64,000 nucleotides of DNA from Solen grandis (Eukaryota; Mollusca; Bivalvia; Adapedonta; Solenidae): positions 88,236,145-88,300,144 of the forward strand of contig CM037778.1 of the NCBI GenBank assembly GCA_021229015.1, read 5' to 3'. A model generated the notes under the pieces. The model had not been told where the DNA came from. It ran no database searches and saw only the letters and a list, made by a program, of their open reading frames with translations. Within the stretch, counting starts at the first letter, position 1; each line of letters opens with the position of its first letter. Shown here in pieces: positions 62,440 to 64,000 of this stretch. The position numbers were made by a program, and so were the translations under genes.

Positions 62440-63200
62440 ACTGAGCACAAAGTGCTCAAGGTGAGCTTTGTGGTCAGTCAATGTCTTTCGTCCATCCGTC
62501 AACATTTTCTTGGGTACACACTAGCATCTTCTTTTCTTCAGCAATCTTCTTAAACTTCATGACAATATTGATAGCCAAAATATCTCAGCTTAGTTCAATA
62601 ATGGCTGATATCGGCCAATTCAGGCATGAGTTATGGCCCATGTATAGACTAACACAGCAAAATACTTTAACAATTTTCTCATCAGAAACCACAAGACCTA
62701 GAGTTAAGACATTTTGTGTGTAATATTGCCTAGTGGACCACTTCCAGTTTTGTTCAAACTATGGCCCTTGGGTCAAAAAGGACCCTGCCCAAGGAGTCAC
62801 TTGATTTTATATAGAATTCTATAGGAAATTAAAAAAAAACAAAAAAACTTCTTCAAACAACAAAGCCTAGAGCTCAGATATTTGTGTGTGTCATTGCCAA
62901 GTGGTCCTTAACCAAGTTTATTCAAATGATATGGCACTGGGGTCAAAAATGGCCATTCTCAATATTCACTTGTTTTTTACATAGCTTTATAGATATCTTG
63001 TGGCATTGTTTCCTTGGGACCAGTGACCCTCTTTTGTGTTTTTAAGCTACATCCTTCAAATATGGCCCAAAGGTACTGCTTGATATCTGGAATTGAAATG
63101 ATCTTGCTGTATTACTGTATGGATAATGTATTCAGTATGACTAATTTGCAATGTTTCTCAGGTGAGCAACTTCAAGGCCATCATGGACCTTTTGTTTTTA
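62440..63200 (-). repeat. Dispersed bivalve-type repeat, second copy
   Basis: It starts CTGAGCACAAAGTGCTCAAG with GTGAGCTTTG and ends CTCAGGTGAGCAACTTCAAG with GCCATCATGGACC, i.e. the reverse arrangement of the element at 50457-51240. It lacks any coding potential. Confidence 0.55.
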
Positions 63201-63437
63201 CTATTCACTATTTGTCAGTATCCTGGATAACATATGATAAAGTGTGTTGCTCCTCACTTAAGCTTTTTGAAATTGATTTCTAACATGTTCATGAGAGGAT
63301 ACAGCAGTTACCTGTCTATACACTTGGGATTTCTCCTGGAACTTTAATTCATATCCACAATATTGACCTCACATCTCCACCAACCGTGACATCAAAAATA
63401 AATAATACAAGTTGTATAAAATTGTTTCATAATTGCC

Positions 63438-63638
63438 TTAACCCTTTCCCTCATAGAGGACACCATGAAAAGACCTATGCGAACAGCATAAAACCAGATC
63501 AGCCTGCTCCTCAGTGGTCTGGTAATGAGGATTTTACAATTAAATTTGGTAAGGTTTGAGTTTGGCTTTCTGCAAATCAGGCTTAATGTGGTACCTACTG
63601 AGTGTGTCAAAATGAGTCTATATGAGGGAAAGGGTTAA
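63438..63638 (+). mobile_element. piggyBac-like MITE, copy d (internal deletion)
   Basis: Same TTAA-CCCTTTCCCTCATA ends as copies a-c but about 201 bases long. The missing part is one arm of the internal palindrome, as expected from replication slippage at a hairpin. Confidence 0.8.
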
Positions 63639-63793
63639 TGCAAATAGTAAGAAATAACTTTTTTTATTAAATAATTCACTGTAAAACTTGTTTATATTGA
63701 GAATTGTTTTCTGTCTGATCCTCCATTTCTTATATGGTGTAATAAGGCATATAGGGGTGGGCAATATATTGCAATACCATTTTTGTCAAGCCC

Positions 63794-64000
63794 GCTTGTG
63801 GTAAGCTCGACTTAGTTGTCACAATGGCGGTTTGGTGTATGTATGTGCGTGTGTAAGTGCTTGCGTCTGTCCGGATTTGGTCTTGTCCTGGCTATAACTT
63901 TATCATGAATGGAAGGATTCTCAAATAATTTGGCACAAATGTCAAGCTCAGTGAGATGGAGTGTCATGCACAAGAACCAGATTCGTAGCTCAAAGGTCAA
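63794..64000 (+). repeat. Dispersed repeat at the window end
   Basis: Starts near GGTAAGCTCGACTTAGTTGT and continues to the end of the window. The inner part is shared with 61165-61500. It is incomplete here. Confidence 0.5.

Larger units (their letters stand above)
62357..64000 (+). other. Intron 2 of the HINT2-like gene (open at window end)
   Basis: No further HINT exon was found. The intron contains a dispersed repeat (about 62440-63200, reverse of the family at 50457), a piggyBac-like MITE (63438-63638) and the start of another dispersed repeat from 63794. Confidence 0.6.

Overview
The window is animal nuclear DNA: AT-rich, with small exons bounded by GT/AG introns and dense with transposable elements. 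The gene families (multi-EGF receptors joined to tyrosine phosphatase domains, DENND5, HINT) and the dispersed repeats fit a bivalve mollusc. A dreissenid-like heterodont is my best guess and is not proven here. One run of 100 N (50001-50100) marks an assembly gap.

Positions 1-50000 hold a tandemly duplicated receptor gene. Copy 1 (8075-32982, + strand) can be rebuilt as 17 exons whose intron phases all agree. They encode a signal peptide, a long cysteine-rich MEGF/scavenger-F type ectodomain, one membrane helix, a juxtamembrane stretch, a complete receptor-type tyrosine phosphatase D1 domain with catalytic motif HCSTGVGRTG, and the first part of a D2 domain. Copy 1 is broken: a nonsense codon and a one-base frameshift lie in the EGF exon, an 8.4 kb PIF/Harbinger transposon sits inside the membrane-helix exon, and D2 ends at a duplication breakpoint. 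Copy 2 (38161-41250) is a heavily decayed 5' half. Copy 3 (43665-50000) has good signal-peptide, EGF and membrane exons, but a degenerate 36-base patch with three in-frame stops interrupts the EGF exon. Its cytoplasmic half falls in or beyond the gap. Two upstream blocks, A (1204-5806, again at 33147-37202) and B (5812-9183, again at 41566-47654, more diverged at 37203-39777), show how the array was duplicated.

The Harbinger element (10933-19303) carries a frameshifted HARBI1-like transposase (+) and an apparently intact six-exon Myb/SANT-like DNA-binding gene (-), tail to tail. Other mobile DNA includes a 5'-truncated LINE in copy 3, a LINE 3' fragment with target-site duplication, two tRNA-derived SINEs, a foldback element inside the intron that splits the phosphatase catalytic loop, and several minisatellites.

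Positions 50101-64000 look like a different neighbourhood. The first coding exon of DENND5 (-, 57954-58047) and the first two coding exons of a mitochondrial HINT2-like gene (+, 61035-62356) lie head to head. Around them are four piggyBac-like TTAA MITEs and several common bivalve dispersed repeats. The HINT second exon is preceded by a minisatellite that duplicates its own 3' splice site about ten times, almost all of it in frame.
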